From Treponema sp. (GTDB taxonomy: Bacteria > Spirochaetota > Spirochaetia > Treponematales > Breznakiellaceae): a DNA stretch of 12,826 bases. The stretch is taken from contig JAISGE010000097.1 in assembly GCA_031263265.1 (NCBI GenBank), positions 1 through 12,826 on the forward strand, in the 5' to 3' direction. The notes under the pieces were generated by a model. The model was not told where the DNA came from and ran no database searches. It saw only the letters and a list, made by a program, of their open reading frames with translations. Below are positions 12,255-12,826 of this stretch, in pieces. A program made the position numbers and the translations under genes. Position 1 is the first letter of the stretch; each line of letters opens with the position of its first letter.

Positions 12255-12826
12255 TTTGAGTGCTTTATTTATACAAGTTATTATCGTGTCTTTTTTTTCA
12301 TTCCATAAATGCATAGCACCGCCATTGCAATTTTTATAATCTCTACAATCTGAACAAATCCCTGTCTTCGTCCAATTACGGTTTCTCATAATCTCAAACC
12401 GGTTATTCCATACTTCTAGAAAATTGTCATGGTAAATATTCCCTTGTACAAAATTTCGGTTGATATTTGGACACGCCGATATTGATCCGTCTATCAGTAC
12501 TGAAGCTATATTTATTCCCGCACGACAAAAGAAATAGGAATCCCGTACTCGTTTTTCATAGTTTCCAACATATGCCTCACAGCTAAATTTAACATCAATA
12601 TCACTTTTCATACGAGAGAAAACAATAAAATCCATCATCTGTTTTAATTCATTGGATGTTAATAGCATATCATTATTGTTTACGGCCCTTCCAATAGGCG
12701 CTATAGTAAACAGCCGCCACGCTTTTACTTTTTTTGAAATCAAAAAATCGCTCAAATCGGAAAGCTCACTAATGTTTTTTCGATTGACGCACGTAACAAC
12801 ATCATAGGTCAAACCTTTTGAAGATA
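12252..12826 (-). CDS. Radical SAM/SPASM-domain protein, C-terminal part (N-terminus outside the window)
   Basis: The frame is open to the window edge, giving 190 residues of the C-terminal part; the CX3CX2C cluster of the radical SAM core must lie outside. The visible core end is KGLTYDVVTCVN and AWRLFTIAPIGRA, typical late-barrel strands of the PqqE/MoaA-like group. Then comes a SPASM domain. Counting residues from the internal TTG at 12812, Cys96-x12-Gly109-x4-Cys114, Cys153-x2-Cys156-x5-Cys162 and Cys180 fit the SPASM pattern. The expected Cys four residues after Cys162 is Ala166 (CNGGA). SPASM proteins bind extra iron-sulfur clusters and commonly modify peptides or proteins. The gene is AT-rich, though less extremely than the GNAT gene, and points toward it. 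No precursor peptide gene is evident in the visible part. Exact substrate and subfamily are not identifiable. Confidence 0.85.
   Translation of the reverse strand, partial: SSKGLTYDVVTCVNRKNISELSDLSDFLISKKVKAWRLFTIAPIGRAVNNNDMLLTSNELKQMMDFIVFSRMKSDIDVKFSCEAYVGNYEKRVRDSYFFCRAGINIASVLIDGSISACPNINRNFVQGNIYHDNFLEVWNNRFEIMRNRNWTKTGICSDCRDYKNCNGGAMHLWNEKKDTIITCINKALK

Noticed and set aside
12125..12335. A possible RiPP precursor peptide between the radical SAM and GNAT genes, including a plus-strand ATG at 12226
   Set aside because: No frame has a ribosome site plus leader/core-like sequence; the plus-strand frame is antisense to the radical SAM gene.
1..12826. tRNA, rRNA, CRISPR arrays, transposase or integrase genes
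   Set aside because: I saw no clover-leaf-like sequence, no regularly spaced repeats and no recombinase motifs in any frame.

Overview
The window looks like chromosome of a spirochete, most likely a Treponema-type bacterium. Base composition is about 50% GC over most of its length. Two outer-membrane beta-barrel proteins end in Phe, the chemoreceptor module resembles treponemal ones, and the gene repertoire suits a motile, diderm, fermentative host. The species is an inference; termite-gut treponemes have about this GC content.

Plus strand, 1-2257: the 3' part of a beta-barrel outer-membrane protein gene, then an MFS permease gene 28 nt downstream. The permease gene ends tail to tail with the next operon, sharing the four bases TTAA.

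Minus strand, 9499-2254: four tightly packed genes, read right to left. They are a permease-chemoreceptor fusion, trpB, trpA and a class A penicillin-binding protein, with junctions of 12 nt, an 8-nt overlap and 12 nt. The first gene is the most striking object in the window. A complete 12-helix NCS1 (CodB-like) transporter is joined in frame to a complete methyl-accepting chemotaxis protein (TM-short loop-TM-HAMP-signalling hairpin). The receptor's usual extracellular ligand domain is cut down to about 15 residues, so the transporter appears to take its place. A good -10 box lies just upstream. No promoter is obvious inside the operon, so receptor, tryptophan synthase and cell-wall polymerase may be co-transcribed.

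9500-11660: a short divergent control region, an unrecognised 79-residue protein on the plus strand, and two consecutive hairpins forming a convergent terminator region. These are followed by a second signal-peptide-bearing outer-membrane barrel on the minus strand. Upstream of that gene, a palindrome sits between back-to-back promoter-like elements, and a 17-codon plus-strand ORF has an excellent Shine-Dalgarno.

11636-12826: composition drops abruptly to very AT-rich. This segment carries a GNAT acetyltransferase gene and, cut by the window edge, the C-terminal part of a radical SAM/SPASM protein gene. ATAACGT occurs at both edges of the GNAT unit. An imperfect 61-bp hairpin overlaps the radical SAM stop codon and resembles a degenerate integron attC site. 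The segment looks acquired; whether it is an integron cassette array is an open hypothesis.
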